The notes under the pieces are model-generated. The model worked only from the letters and a program-made list of their open reading frames with translations. It did not search any database and had not been told where the DNA came from. DNA of 64,000 bases. Origin: an uncultured Gemmatimonadota bacterium (GTDB lineage: Bacteria; Gemmatimonadota; Gemmatimonadetes; Gemmatimonadales; GWC2-71-9). The stretch is from assembly GCA_937961295.1 (NCBI GenBank), contig CALGOK010000014.1, forward strand, positions 1 to 64,000. Direction: 5' to 3'. The translations under genes and the position numbers were made by a program. Of the stretch, positions 34,547-44,243 are shown in pieces. Numbering within the stretch: position 1 is the stretch's first letter; the number at the start of each line of letters is the position of its first letter.

Positions 34547-35823
34547 GTCGCGAAGTCCTCGCGCGCCCGCGCCACCTGCCGCTCCTTGCGCTCCGCCTTC
34601 TTCACCTTGCCGTCGAGGGGCTCGAGCAGGCCGAAGTTGGCGTTCATCGGCTGGAAGTGCTCGGGATCGGCCTCGCGCAGGTAACGAAGCAGGCCGCCCA
34701 GCATGGTGGTGGGCGGCGGCACCGCGGGCGGCTTGCCGTCGAGTGCGCGGGCGAGGTTGATCCCGGCGAGCAGCCCGGTGCCGAGCGACTCGGTGTAGCC
34801 CTCGACGCCGGTGAGCTGGCCGGCAAAGAAGAGCGGCGCGCCGTCGCGCTCCTGCAGCGCGGGCCCCAACGACGCCGGCGAGTTGATGTAGCTGTTGCGG
34901 TGGATGCTCCCCCAGCGCAGGAACTCCGCCTCGCCGAGACCGGGGATCATGGTGAAGACGCGGCGCTGCTCGGGGATCCGGAGCCGGGTCTGGAAACCGA
35001 CCAGGTTCCACATCTGGCCCGCCTTGTCCTCGCGGCGCAGCTGCACCACCGCGTACGGATCGCGGCCGGTGCGCGGATCGGCGAGCCCCACCGGCTTCAT
35101 CGGTCCGAAGCGCAGCGTCTCGCGACCGCGGCGCGCCATCTCCTCCACCGGCAGGCACCCCTCGAAATACGGCACCTGGTCGAACTCGTGCGCGGTGAAC
35201 TGGTCGGCGGTGGTGAGCGCGTCAACGAACGCCTCGTAGCCGTCGCGATCGAGCGGGGCGTTGAGGTAGTCGTCGCCGCCACCCTTGTCGTAGCGCGACT
35301 TGGCGTACACCGCATCCTGGTCGAGCGACTCCGCGCTGACGATCGGGGCGATCGCGTCGTAGAACGCCAGCGCCCCGGTGCCGAGGCGGGCCGCGATCGC
35401 CTCGGCGAGCGCATCGGAGGTGAGCGGGCCGGTGCACACGATCCCGGGCTCGGGGAGCGCGGTGGCCTCCTCGCGCACCACGGTGATCCGCGGATGCGAG
35501 TGGACCTTGGCGTGCACCAGCTGACCGAACACCTCGCGGTCCACGGCGAGCGCCGCACCGCCAGGTACCCGCGCCTCGTCGGCCAGCGGCAGCAGGATGC
35601 TGCCGAGGTCGCGCAGCTCGGCCTTGAGCAGGCCGTGGGCGTTGTGGAGCTCCACCGACTTGAACGAGTTGCTGCACACCAGCTCGCCGATCCGTTCGGT
35701 CTGGTGTGCGGCGGTGCGCCGCACCGGGCGCATCTCCGTCAGGGTGACATCGAGGCCACGCTCCGCGAGGGCCCACGCCGCTTCCGAGCCGGCCAGGCCG
35801 CCTCCCACCACGGTCACCTTCAT
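34528..35823 (-). CDS. trmFO: tRNA (m5U54) methyltransferase TrmFO, folate/FAD-dependent
   Basis: 431 aa. Installs 5-methyluridine at position 54 of tRNA using methylene-tetrahydrofolate and FADH2. FAD-binding [13 protein letters not shown] at residues 4-16; [16 protein letters not shown] carries the conserved Cys; [15 protein letters not shown] holds the second catalytic cysteine; the C-terminal [20 protein letters not shown] and [11 protein letters not shown] are family signatures. Full length. ATG 35823 overlaps the topA stop as ATGA, so translation is coupled. Confidence 0.95.
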   Translation of the reverse strand: MKVTVVGGGLAGSEAAWALAERGLDVTLTEMRPVRRTAAHQTERIGELVCSNSFKSVELHNAHGLLKAELRDLGSILLPLADEARVPGGAALAVDREVFGQLVHAKVHSHPRITVVREEATALPEPGIVCTGPLTSDALAEAIAARLGTGALAFYDAIAPIVSAESLDQDAVYAKSRYDKGGGDDYLNAPLDRDGYEAFVDALTTADQFTAHEFDQVPYFEGCLPVEEMARRGRETLRFGPMKPVGLADPRTGRDPYAVVQLRREDKAGQMWNLVGFQTRLRIPEQRRVFTMIPGLGEAEFLRWGSIHRNSYINSPASLGPALQERDGAPLFFAGQLTGVEGYTESLGTGLLAGINLARALDGKPPAVPPPTTMLGGLLRYLREADPEHFQPMNANFGLLEPLDGKVKKAERKERQVARAREDFATWLATL

Positions 35824-38528
35824 GAGGATGTCTTCGGTGTCTTCTTCTTGGCAGCGCGCCCCGAGGGGCGCGCCTGCGATGCCTTCTTGGCGCGCTTGGT
35901 GGTCTTCTTCGCGGCCTTGGCGGTCTTCGCGGCGCGGCGCTTCCCCTTGGGCGGCTTCCCCTTCTCGGCGATCAGCTTGACCGCCTCGTCGAGCGTGAAT
36001 GCCTGCGGGTTGGCGCCCTTGGGGAGCGAGGCGTTGAGGTCGCCGTGCTTGATGTAGGGGCCGTAGCGCCCGTCGAAGAGCTGCACCGGTTCGCCGTCGG
36101 CGGGGTGCTTGCCGATCTCGCGGAGCGGCGTGGCGCCGGCGCGGCGGCCGCGACCCTGCTTGGGTTCGCGCAGCAGCTCGAGTGCGCGTTCGAGTGTCAC
36201 GGTGAGCACGTCGTCGCCGGCCTTGAGCGAGCGGAAGTCGTCCTTCCCCTCGGCGCCGCCCTTGGCGTGCACCACGAACGGCCCGAAGCGGCCGAGGCCG
36301 GCCTTCACCGCGTTGCCGGTGTCGGGATGCTTGCCGAGGAGGCGCGGCAGCGCGAGCAGTCCCACCGCCATCTCGAGCGTCACCTCGTCGGGCTTGACGC
36401 CCTTGGGGAGCGAGGCGCGCTTGGGCTTCTGCTTCCCCTCGCCTTCGCCCAGCTGCACGTAGGGACCGTACTGGCCGTCGAGGAGGTAGATCGGCTCGCC
36501 GCTCTCGGGGTGCACGCCAATCGACTCGGGTCCCTCGGCGCGCTGGCGGATCAGCGCATCGATCCGCTCGGGGTCGAGGTCGGCCGGGGTGGCGTCCTTG
36601 GGGAGCGACGCGCGCAGCGTCTCGCCGTTCTCCTTGCGCTCGGCGTACGGACCGAAGCGGCCGATCCGGATCTCGGCGCCCATCCCCTCGAGCGCCACCA
36701 ACCGCGCGTCGGCCGGTTTGATCTTCTCCATGCCGATCTCGGTCTGCGACTGCAGTCCCTCGTCGCCGAGGTAGAAGCGGCGCAGGTACTTGAGCGAGTC
36801 CTCGCGGCCCTCGGAGATCTCGTCGAGCGAGTCCTCCATCCGCTTGGTGAACTCCACGTCCACCAGGTCGCCGAAGTGGCGGATCAGCAGGTCGGTCACG
36901 GCGAAGGCGGTGAACGTGGGCACCAGCGCCTGGCCCTGACGCACCACGTAGCCGCGGTCCTGGATGGTGCCGATGATGCTCGCGTAGGTGGAGGGGCGAC
37001 CGACGCCGTTCTCCTCCAGCGCCTTGACCAGCGACGCCTCGGTGTAGCGCGCCGGCGGCTTGGTCTCGTGGCCCACCGGCTCGAGGTCGCGGCACTCGGG
37101 GGTGTCGCCCACCGCGAGCGCCGGCAGCGGCGAGTCCTTGTCTTCGAGCGCCGCGTCGGGATCGTCGGACCCCTCCACGTAGGCGCGGAGGAACCCGGGG
37201 AAGTCGGTGCGCTGGCCGGTGGCCTTGAAGCGCGCCTCGTCGACGGTGATCTCCACCGTGGTGCTGGTCTTCTTCGCGTCCTTCATCTGCGACGCGACGG
37301 TGCGCTTCCAGATCAGGTCGTAGAGCGCGAACTCGTCGCCCGACAGGCCGGTCTGGTCGGGTGTGCGGAACGTGGAGCCCGCCGGCCGGATCGCCTCGTG
37401 CGCCTCCTGCGCGTTGTGCACCTTGTTGGCGTAGCGCCGCGGCTCGGCCGGCAGGTAGTCGTCGCCGTACAGCCGGCCGACGATGGCGCGGGCCGCCTTC
37501 AGCGCCTGGTCCGACAGCGCGATCGAATCGGTGCGCATGTAGGTGATGTGGCCGTTCTCGTAGAGCTTCTGCGCCACCTGCATGGTGCGCTTGGCCCCGA
37601 AGCGCAGCTTGCGGTTGGCCTCCTGCTGCAGCGTCGACGTGGTGAACGGTGCGTAGGGCCGCAGCGTGCGCGGCGTCGACTCCACCGAGTCGACAGTCCA
37701 CGTGGCGGCCTGCAGTCGCTCGACCAGCTCGCCCGCCTCGCGCTCGCCCAGCAGGAGCACGTCCTTGCCAGCGGCGATCTTGCCGGTGTGCTCGTCGAAG
37801 TCCTTGCCGGTGGCCAGCCGCTTGCCGCCCAGCTCCACCAGCTCCGCCTCGAAGTCGTCTCGCCCCTGGCGCAGCGTGGCCTTGAGGTCCCAGTAGGTGC
37901 CGGTGCGGAAGGCGAGCCGCTCGCGCTCGCGGTCGACGATCAGCCGGGTCGCCACCGACTGCACCCGGCCGGCGGAGAGCCCGAACGCCACCTTCTTCCA
38001 GAGCAGCGGCGAGAGGGTGTAGCCCACCAGCCGGTCGAGGATGCGGCGGGTCTCCTGGGCACGGACCAGGTCCTGGTCCACGTCGCGGGTGTGGTCGAGC
38101 GCCTCCCGGATCGCCTCGTTGGTGATCTCGTGGAACACCATCCGCTTGACCGGGATCTTGGGCTGCAGCACCTCGAGCAGGTGCCACGAGATGCTCTCGC
38201 CCTCGCGGTCTTCGTCGGTCGCGAGGTAGAGGACGTCGGCATCGCGGAGCTGCTCCTTGAGCTCGCGCACCACCGGCTTCTTGTCCGACGGCACCACGTA
38301 CAGCGGCTCGAAGTCGTTGGCGATGTTCACGCCGAAGCGCGCCCACTCCTCGCCCTTGTGCTTGGCGGGAATCTCCTTGGCGTCGCCGGGGAGGTCCCGC
38401 ACATGGCCCATCGACGCGGCGACCGTGAAGCCGTCGGGGAGGAAGCCGCGAATGGTCCGCGCCTTCGTCGGCGACTCGACGATGACGAGGGCGTTGGGAC
38501 CGAGCGATGAGCGGTTCTTGCTGACCAT
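35820..38528 (-). CDS. topA: DNA topoisomerase I
   Basis: 902 aa type IA topoisomerase relaxing negative supercoils. Toprim motifs VIVESPTKA (15-23) and TDEDREGE (104-111); active-site Tyr330 in [19 protein letters not shown]. Instead of Cys4 zinc fingers the C-terminal third has four or five repeated xRFGPYVxxGExxxASLPKG modules (Topo C-repeats). A histone-H1-like Lys/Ala tail ends the protein ([15 protein letters not shown]). An R1 palindrome at 35854-35873 encodes ARPSGRA within this tail. ATG 38528 has GGAG 5 nt upstream. Head of the topA-trmFO-xerC group. Confidence 0.95.
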   Translation of the reverse strand: MVSKNRSSLGPNALVIVESPTKARTIRGFLPDGFTVAASMGHVRDLPGDAKEIPAKHKGEEWARFGVNIANDFEPLYVVPSDKKPVVRELKEQLRDADVLYLATDEDREGESISWHLLEVLQPKIPVKRMVFHEITNEAIREALDHTRDVDQDLVRAQETRRILDRLVGYTLSPLLWKKVAFGLSAGRVQSVATRLIVDRERERLAFRTGTYWDLKATLRQGRDDFEAELVELGGKRLATGKDFDEHTGKIAAGKDVLLLGEREAGELVERLQAATWTVDSVESTPRTLRPYAPFTTSTLQQEANRKLRFGAKRTMQVAQKLYENGHITYMRTDSIALSDQALKAARAIVGRLYGDDYLPAEPRRYANKVHNAQEAHEAIRPAGSTFRTPDQTGLSGDEFALYDLIWKRTVASQMKDAKKTSTTVEITVDEARFKATGQRTDFPGFLRAYVEGSDDPDAALEDKDSPLPALAVGDTPECRDLEPVGHETKPPARYTEASLVKALEENGVGRPSTYASIIGTIQDRGYVVRQGQALVPTFTAFAVTDLLIRHFGDLVDVEFTKRMEDSLDEISEGREDSLKYLRRFYLGDEGLQSQTEIGMEKIKPADARLVALEGMGAEIRIGRFGPYAERKENGETLRASLPKDATPADLDPERIDALIRQRAEGPESIGVHPESGEPIYLLDGQYGPYVQLGEGEGKQKPKRASLPKGVKPDEVTLEMAVGLLALPRLLGKHPDTGNAVKAGLGRFGPFVVHAKGGAEGKDDFRSLKAGDDVLTVTLERALELLREPKQGRGRRAGATPLREIGKHPADGEPVQLFDGRYGPYIKHGDLNASLPKGANPQAFTLDEAVKLIAEKGKPPKGKRRAAKTAKAAKKTTKRAKKASQARPSGRAAKKKTPKTSS
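35854..35873. repeat. R1 palindrome inside the topA tail
   Basis: Arms GCGCGCCCC and GGGGCGCGC with a GA loop, followed by CTGCGAT as in other R1 copies. It is translated as part of the basic C-terminal tail of topoisomerase I. Confidence 0.7.
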
Positions 38529-38728
38529 GGAACTCCAGAGTGTCGAGACTGCTGCCGGCCGGAGGTACGTCATCCCGACCGGCCTGCCCTGCGCAACGCG
38601 GAAGAGAGCGACCCAGCGCGGTCGTGGAACGGAGGGATGACGAGCACCGGCCCCTGCTGCACCACTAATACCCCGCCCGGCACCATCCCGGCAAGACAGC
38701 CCGCCGCAAGGCGTTCCCTTCCAACGAC

Positions 38729-39247
38729 TTACCAGCCCCCGTACTGGCGGGCGGCGGTTGCCACCGCCGCCGCCACCCGTTCCGGCGCGGCCTCGGCTGC
38801 GATTTCCAGCCCCGCCTTGCGGTACCACGACTCCCGCTGGGCCAGCTGTTCCCGGAGTCTCGGCAGCGGATCGCCGGCGAGGAGGGGGCGGTCGGCCGCG
38901 GCGCCGAGTCGGCGGGCGGCGACCTCCGGCGAGACCGACAGATATAAGGAGAGGGCGGCCGGTTCGGCGCGCTCCAGGTTGCCGGGCACCGCGGCCCAGC
39001 CGCCGCCGGCAGCGATCAGCTGGGGGGGCCCGGCCAGGGCGCCGTCCATGGCCGCGCGCTCCAGCTCGCGGAAGGCGGCCTCGCCCTCCTCGGCGAAGAT
39101 CGCGGCGATCGGACGACCGGCGTCGCGTGCGATGATGTCGTCGAGGTCGCACCACGGCGCGCCGAGGAGCTCGGCGGCGAGCCGGGCGACCGTGGACTTT
39201 CCCGACCCCGAGAGGCCGACAAGGATGACCGGCCTCGGGGTGCTCAG
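38729..39247 (-). CDS. aroK: Shikimate kinase, apparent CTG start
   Basis: 172 aa if begun at CTG 39247. Phosphorylates shikimate at the 3-hydroxyl. P-loop [16 protein letters not shown] at residues ~9-24, DLDDII binding shikimate/Mg, [20 protein letters not shown] motif in [11 protein letters not shown], adenine-lid RPLL. No ATG, GTG or TTG exists in frame before the P-loop; the only canonical one (39049) would delete it. AGGAG at 39256-39260 is spaced 8 nt from CTG, which overlaps the aroC stop (CTGA). Follows aroC directly. Confidence 0.9.
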   Translation of the reverse strand: MSTPRPVILVGLSGSGKSTVARLAAELLGAPWCDLDDIIARDAGRPIAAIFAEEGEAAFRELERAAMDGALAGPPQLIAAGGGWAAVPGNLERAEPAALSLYLSVSPEVAARRLGAAADRPLLAGDPLPRLREQLAQRESWYRKAGLEIAAEAAPERVAAAVATAARQYGGW

Positions 39248-40455
39248 GGCGCAGGCTCCTGCTCGCCCATCGCCGCGCGGCGGCCGGCGAGCGCGGCGAG
39301 GTAGCCATCGAGGTTGCGGCGCATCTCGCCGAGCGAGTCGCCGCCGAACTTCTCCAGCATCGCCTCGGCAAGCACCAGCGCCACGAGCGCCTCGGCGATC
39401 ACGCCCATCGCCGGCACCGCAGTGACGTCGGAGCGCTCGCTCTGCGCGTTGGCCTCGGCGCCGGTGTCGAGATGCACCGTCTTGAGCGGCGACATGAGGG
39501 TCGAGATCGGCTTCATCGCGACGCGCACCACCAGCGGCTCGCCGGTGGACATCCCGCCCTCGAGTCCGCCGGCGTTGTTGCCCTGGCGGGCGAAGCCGGC
39601 GCCGCGGACGTGGTCACCCGCCGAGATGATCGGGTCGTGCACCTCGGAGCCGGGACGGCGGGCGGCCTCGAAGCCGAGCCCCACCTCGATCCCCTTCACG
39701 GCAGGGATCGACATCAGCATGCCGGCGAGCCGGCCGTCGAGCTTGCGATCCCAGTGCACGTGCGAGCCGAGCCCCACCGGGAGGCCGTGGGCGACCACCT
39801 CGATCTCGCCGCCGAGGGTGTCGCCGTCCTTCTTGGCCCGGTCGATCCGTGCGATCATCGCCGCCTCGGCGTCCTTGTCGAGGACGCGGACGGGGGAGGC
39901 GTCGGATCGGTCATTCAGGGGACGGGGAACGGGGGACGGGGAACAGGTCACGCCCCCCAGCGACACCACGTGCGACCCGATCTCGACGCCGAGTGCATCG
40001 AGCAACCGGCGGGCGACGGCGCCGCAGGCGACGCGCGCGGTGGTCTCGCGGGCCGAGGCGCGCTCGAGGATGTCGCGGGCATCGTGGCGGTCGTACTTGA
40101 GGACACCCACCAGGTCGGCGTGGCCGGGCCGCGGCCGCGCCACCCGGCGGCGGCGTTCCTCGCCCGGGGTCCCCTCGGCCGCCATCACGTCTTCCCAGTT
40201 GGCCCAGTCGCGGTTGGCGATCAGCATGGCGATCGGCGAGCCGAGGGTTTCCCCGGCGCGGATCCCGGCCAGGAACTCGACCCGGTCCTGCTCGATCTTC
40301 ATCCGGGCGCCGCGGCCGTAGCCCTGCATCCGGCGCTTGAGGTCGTGATCGACCCACGGCGCGTCGAGCGGGAGTCCGGCGGGAATCCCCTCGACGATGG
40401 CGACGAGGGCCTTGCCGTGGGACTCCCCGGCCGTGAGAAACCGTAGGCTAGGCAT
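39244..40455 (-). CDS. aroC: Chorismate synthase
   Basis: 403 aa, slightly longer than usual (about 360-390). Converts EPSP to chorismate with reduced FMN. Signatures: [86 protein letters not shown]. Residues ~171-187 ([17 protein letters not shown]) form a Pro/Ser-rich insertion encoded by a single arm of the GGGGGACGG word repeat (39916-39950); the family normally has a shorter loop there. It directly precedes aroK and follows the pilus operon. Confidence 0.94.
   Translation of the reverse strand: MPSLRFLTAGESHGKALVAIVEGIPAGLPLDAPWVDHDLKRRMQGYGRGARMKIEQDRVEFLAGIRAGETLGSPIAMLIANRDWANWEDVMAAEGTPGEERRRRVARPRPGHADLVGVLKYDRHDARDILERASARETTARVACGAVARRLLDALGVEIGSHVVSLGGVTCSPSPVPRPLNDRSDASPVRVLDKDAEAAMIARIDRAKKDGDTLGGEIEVVAHGLPVGLGSHVHWDRKLDGRLAGMLMSIPAVKGIEVGLGFEAARRPGSEVHDPIISAGDHVRGAGFARQGNNAGGLEGGMSTGEPLVVRVAMKPISTLMSPLKTVHLDTGAEANAQSERSDVTAVPAMGVIAEALVALVLAEAMLEKFGGDSLGEMRRNLDGYLAALAGRRAAMGEQEPAP
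39256..39260 (-). promoter_or_regulatory. Ribosome binding site supporting the aroK CTG start
   Basis: AGGAG 8 nt before CTG 39247, inside the last codons of aroC. Confidence 0.6.
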
Positions 40456-40577
40456 GGGGAGAGAAGATACGCTGGGAGGGCCGCCGCTGTCGCGCCGCGT
40501 GCGGCGCGGCCGACTTCGGGACCATCACCGATCGGCCGCGCCCTTCGGGCGCGGAAGCGAACCGGCCCCGCCCCCAA

Positions 40578-40613
40578 ACGCAACGCGCCCGGCATCGGCC
40601 GGGCGCGTTGCGT
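40578..40613 (-). terminator. Strong hairpin downstream of pilQ
   Basis: 16-bp perfect stem, arms 40578-40593 and 40598-40613 with a 4-nt loop. On the minus strand a TTTG follows. It lies 15 nt after the pilQ stop. Two weaker GC palindromes (40491-40508 and 40536-40554) lie between it and aroC. Confidence 0.8.
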
Positions 40614-40628
40614 TCACGGGCGTCGGAG

Positions 40629-42425
40629 CTATTCCACCGGATCGTCGATGATCCGCGGCGTGACCATCACGATCAGGTCGCGGCGGTTCTCGCGGTTCTC
40701 GGTGAACGAGAACAGGTTGCCGACGAACGGCAGCGACGACAGCAGCGGGATCCCGGCGCGGTTGCGGGTCACGGTGGTGGTGGTGAGGCCACCGATCACC
40801 GCGGTCTCGCCGTCGCGCACCAGCAGCCGCGACTTGGCGATCTGCTTGGGGATGGTGAACCCCAGGTCGGCCGCGGCGAGCGGCTGGATCGACGAGCGCT
40901 CGGCCTCGACGTCCATCCGGATCTCGCGCGACGCCGTCACGCTCGGGGTGACCGTCAGCTTGATGCCGGTCTCCTTGAACTGCACGTTGGCACGCGGCGC
41001 CTGGTTGACCTGGCCGAACGACGAGGCGTCGATGACGCGCACCGGCGTCTCCTCGCCGCTCAGGATGTAGGCCTGCTGGTTGTCGAGGGTGTGGATGATC
41101 GGCACCGCCTCGACGTCGGTCAGCTCCACCCGCTCCAGCGCGCTCAGGAACGCCGTCACCGAGAAGCCGCCGATGGCGGTGGTGAACGCCAGGTCGAGCG
41201 CCGACCCGGTGATGATGGCGTCCGCGTTGGTGATCGCCGACATGGCGTTGCCGCCGAGGTTGACGATCTGCGTGTTCGGATTGTACGGTTGCCCGGTGAG
41301 CGGGTCGATCCGCTGGATCAGCTTGTTGAAGAACTGCTCGCTGGTGCCCAGGTCGTACTTGAACCCGAGCTGGGCGAGGTCGGTGCGGTCGACGAAGATC
41401 AGCTTGGCCTGGATCGCCACCGTCGGGGTCCGGATGTCCATCCCCTGGATGAACTGCACGATCGACGGCAGCTTGGTCCGGGTGTCGGTGATGATCAGCG
41501 CATTGAGCGACGAGTCGGCCACCACCGCGCCGCGGCCCGGCGTCAGCATCGACGCCATGGTGGCGGCCATCTGGCCGGCCTTGGCGTAGTTGAGCCGCAC
41601 CATCTGGGTCTGCAGCACCTCGATCGAGTCGAGCTTGGCGAGCTCGCCCGGCGAGTCGATCCGCAGGATGCCGCCCGGCAACTCGGCCACCGAGAGGCCG
41701 TGGGCCGAGAGCAGCGCGTGGAAGGCGTACTCCCACGGCTGGTTGGTGATGGTGGCGTCGACGTTGCCCTGGACGCCGGGGCCGACCACGATGTCGCGGC
41801 CGCTGAACGCCGCGAACGCGCGAGCCACTTCCGCCCAGCTGGCCTGCTCGAAGTAGACGTCGATCGGCGGTCCGTCCTGCTGGCGCGCCTGCTGCTGTGC
41901 CGCCTTGCCCATCACCGTCCCAGCGCCGGCGGAGCCGGTGGAGTGGGTCATGGTGAGCGTCTCGCGCGCCGGTGCCGGGCGGGCCGCCACTGGCACGGCA
42001 GCCGGGGCGCGGCCGCCGAGCTGCCAGGCATCGAACGGTTCGTCGGCGTAGGCCACGGTGATCACGCCGGGCGTGTCGCCGTTCACGCGGTACGCCGGGA
42101 GCCGGTCGAATTCCAGCACCACTCGCACCACGTTGACCTCGTGCTGGCGCACGCGGACGTCGCGGACGCTGCCGCGGCGGAGTCCGTCGTACGCGCTGGC
42201 CTGCTCGAGCGTGGCGCCCTGCAGGTCGAGGACCAGGCGGGCCGGGTCGGTGAGCGTGAAGTCGCGGATCGTGACGGTGCCTTCGACCGCGATCGCGAGC
42301 CGCGCGGCGCCGCCCGAGTGCGACAGGGTCACCGCGGTGACCTTGGCGTCGGGGGCGGGCAGTTCGGCGGCCGGGGCGGCGACGAGCGCCGCCGGCAGCA
42401 GCCAGGCATATGAGCGGGTGATCAT
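40629..42425 (-). CDS. pilQ: Type IV pilus secretin PilQ
   Basis: 598 aa outer-membrane secretin. Signal peptide MITRSYAWLLPAALVAAPAA; one AMIN domain (residues ~28-130) for peptidoglycan anchoring; an STN/N0 region around 185-250 (YFEQASWAEVARAFAAFSGRDIVV); N1 and secretin core (LNALIITDTRTKLPSIVQFI, VPIIHTLDNQQAYILSGEE, PRANVQFKETGIKLTVTPSV, GGLTTTTVTRNRAGIPLLSSLPFVGNLF, LIVMVTPRII). Last gene of pilMNOPQ; ATG overlaps the pilP stop (ATGA). Confidence 0.95.
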   Translation of the reverse strand: MITRSYAWLLPAALVAAPAAELPAPDAKVTAVTLSHSGGAARLAIAVEGTVTIRDFTLTDPARLVLDLQGATLEQASAYDGLRRGSVRDVRVRQHEVNVVRVVLEFDRLPAYRVNGDTPGVITVAYADEPFDAWQLGGRAPAAVPVAARPAPARETLTMTHSTGSAGAGTVMGKAAQQQARQQDGPPIDVYFEQASWAEVARAFAAFSGRDIVVGPGVQGNVDATITNQPWEYAFHALLSAHGLSVAELPGGILRIDSPGELAKLDSIEVLQTQMVRLNYAKAGQMAATMASMLTPGRGAVVADSSLNALIITDTRTKLPSIVQFIQGMDIRTPTVAIQAKLIFVDRTDLAQLGFKYDLGTSEQFFNKLIQRIDPLTGQPYNPNTQIVNLGGNAMSAITNADAIITGSALDLAFTTAIGGFSVTAFLSALERVELTDVEAVPIIHTLDNQQAYILSGEETPVRVIDASSFGQVNQAPRANVQFKETGIKLTVTPSVTASREIRMDVEAERSSIQPLAAADLGFTIPKQIAKSRLLVRDGETAVIGGLTTTTVTRNRAGIPLLSSLPFVGNLFSFTENRENRRDLIVMVTPRIIDDPVE

Positions 42426-42934
42426 GGCGTCCCGTCCTCCGATCGACGGACATGGAAGGTCTGGTCTCGGATCGTGCCGAAATCGTTGAGGCGAAGCACG
42501 GCGATACCCGGCGAGATCTGTACCACGGTGAGGCGGCCGATGCGCTGGCCCGGGCTCACGGTGTAGCGCCGGCTGCTGCCGCGATCCTGGAAGATCGCGA
42601 TCGAGCGCGACGGATCGGACGGCTGGTAGATCACCGACGAGAGCGAGAGGTCGCCGAGCTCGGGGCCGCCGCCCGCCTCCGCGGTGAAGAGCGGCCGGAA
42701 CGGGTCGCGCGGCGCCGGGTCCCAGCGATACACCTCGCGGAGCAGCGGGCGCTCGCCGGCCGCGGCCGCGGTGTCGAACGCCACCGCCACGTGGGCCGCG
42801 GGTGCCGCCGAGTCGGCGGCGGGGGTCGCCGCGGCCTCGGCAATCGGCGGCGTGGCGGCGTCGTCGGTGGCCGCGCCGCCGCCGCAGGCGGCGAGCAGCA
42901 GCAGCCCGGCCAGCAGCCTCGCGTCACGTGCCAT
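42422..42934 (-). CDS. pilP: Type IV pilus lipoprotein PilP
   Basis: 170 aa, lipoprotein signal ARLLAGLLLLAAC followed by an Ala/Pro-rich disordered linker (about residues 20-70), then the small beta domain (RDPFRPLF, LGDLSLSSVIYQ, RRYTVSPGQRIGRLTVVQISPGIAVLRL). PilP bridges the inner-membrane PilNO complex to PilQ. ATG 42934 overlaps the pilO stop by 11 nt. Confidence 0.9.
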   Translation of the reverse strand: MARDARLLAGLLLLAACGGGAATDDAATPPIAEAAATPAADSAAPAAHVAVAFDTAAAAGERPLLREVYRWDPAPRDPFRPLFTAEAGGGPELGDLSLSSVIYQPSDPSRSIAIFQDRGSSRRYTVSPGQRIGRLTVVQISPGIAVLRLNDFGTIRDQTFHVRRSEDGTP

Positions 42935-43547
42935 TGGTCGTATCCTCCGCCGGCGGCGCCTTGACGTACGTGCGCACGCTGAAGGTGGCCTGCAGCATCG
43001 AGAGGGAGTCGCCGAGGAACCGGGCCGCATTCGGATCGGCGCGCGAGATCTGCACGTTCATCGGCACGATGATCCGGCGCAGCGTCGCCACGTCGGTCAG
43101 GAACTGGCCGACCTGGTTGTAGCGGCCGATCACTGCGAAGCCATGCATGTGGGTGTCGAACGGCTCGGGGCCGGCCACCGGGGTCGCCGGCGTGTACCGC
43201 ACCACCTGCAGCCCGCGCACCTTCGCGCGGATGTTGATGTCGTCGATCAGGTTGGCGACCTCCGACTGCTCCGGAACCAGCGCCCGGAGCACGCCGAGCG
43301 ATGCGCCGTACGCCTCGGCGCGCTCGCGCACCTGCTCCACCGACTCGGTGGCCAGCGAGCGCTTGGCGGAGTCGATCCGCGCCCGCACCGAGGCCAGGGT
43401 GTCGGCGGTCGAGTCGACGCGCATCATCTGCTCGCGGGCCCCGGGGAGCCCGATCATGTCGAGCACCGCCCCGGTGTAGCCGACGTAGGCGACCAGCCCG
43501 GCGATCAGGATCAGGAGGATCGGGGTGGACCGTGGAGTCTCCGCCAT
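42924..43547 (-). CDS. pilO: Type IV pilus inner-membrane protein PilO
   Basis: 207 aa: short cytoplasmic N-terminus, one transmembrane helix (TPILLILIAGLVAYVGY), coiled coil (~35-85), then a ferredoxin-like periplasmic domain (VRGLQVVRYTP, HGFAVIGRYNQVGQFLTDVATLRRIIVPMNV). It heterodimerises with PilN. Start ATG 43547 lies 2 nt from the pilN stop. Confidence 0.92.
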   Translation of the reverse strand: MAETPRSTPILLILIAGLVAYVGYTGAVLDMIGLPGAREQMMRVDSTADTLASVRARIDSAKRSLATESVEQVRERAEAYGASLGVLRALVPEQSEVANLIDDINIRAKVRGLQVVRYTPATPVAGPEPFDTHMHGFAVIGRYNQVGQFLTDVATLRRIIVPMNVQISRADPNAARFLGDSLSMLQATFSVRTYVKAPPAEDTTNGT

Positions 43548-43549
43548 CG

Positions 43550-44230
43550 TCAGTCCTCCACCACCGACTCGAGGATCGGCGTCGTCCGGATGTAGGACGA
43601 GTCCGCCCGCGAGAAGGAGGCCTGGATGGTGAACTCGGTCAGCGCCCGGTTGCCCTCGATGACCTGCTCGGCGCGGATCGGCAGCACGTTGACCAGCCAC
43701 GGGCTCGCCTCGAGCCGGCGCAGGAACGTGGTGTAGTTGCCGAGGTCGGCCGTGCGGCCGACGATCGAGATGGACGGCGGCGGGAACTCACCCGGCACCG
43801 GCGCGGTGGTCGGCGCGATGTGGGCGATCGACGTCAGCCAGGTCCCGTCGGGGAGGGCGTCGCCGATGTCCGCCAGCATGTGCGGCCAGATGTAGCGGTC
43901 GCGATCGACCGCGCTGATCGTGCCGATCTGCGCCAGGATCGAGTCGCGCGCGCGCTCCTCGCGGCGCTTCTCGCGCATGAAGCCCTGGTAGCGCGCGTAC
44001 TCGGCGCGGGCCTCGTCGAGCTCGGGACCGAGCGAGGCCATCCGCGCGCCCGAGGAGATGAACATCCAGCCGAGGCCGAGGATGACGATGGCCCAGGCGG
44101 CGATGGCCGCCATCTGCCACGGCTCCTTGATGCCGCTGGTCATCCCGCGCAGCCGCTCGCCGATCCCGGCGAACGCCGCCCCGCGCTGCACCGCCCGCTT
44201 GGCACCCGGACGGAGGTTGATCGTGATCAT
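43550..44230 (-). CDS. pilN: Type IV pilus inner-membrane protein PilN
   Basis: 226 aa. The cytoplasmic N-terminus MITINLRPGAKR contains the conserved INLRP motif that docks into PilM. A transmembrane helix (QMAAIAAWAIVILGLGWMFI) is followed by a coiled coil (ARAEYARYQGFMREKRREERARD) and a periplasmic PilN domain with late strands FTIQASFS. It sits 13 nt downstream of pilM. Confidence 0.93.
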   Translation of the reverse strand: MITINLRPGAKRAVQRGAAFAGIGERLRGMTSGIKEPWQMAAIAAWAIVILGLGWMFISSGARMASLGPELDEARAEYARYQGFMREKRREERARDSILAQIGTISAVDRDRYIWPHMLADIGDALPDGTWLTSIAHIAPTTAPVPGEFPPPSISIVGRTADLGNYTTFLRRLEASPWLVNVLPIRAEQVIEGNRALTEFTIQASFSRADSSYIRTTPILESVVED

Positions 44231-44243
44231 CGGTCGATCCTCC

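Noticed and set aside
34432..38510. Two long plus-strand frames opposite trmFO and topA
   Set aside because: Both are mirrors of well-identified minus-strand genes and have no recognisable motif.
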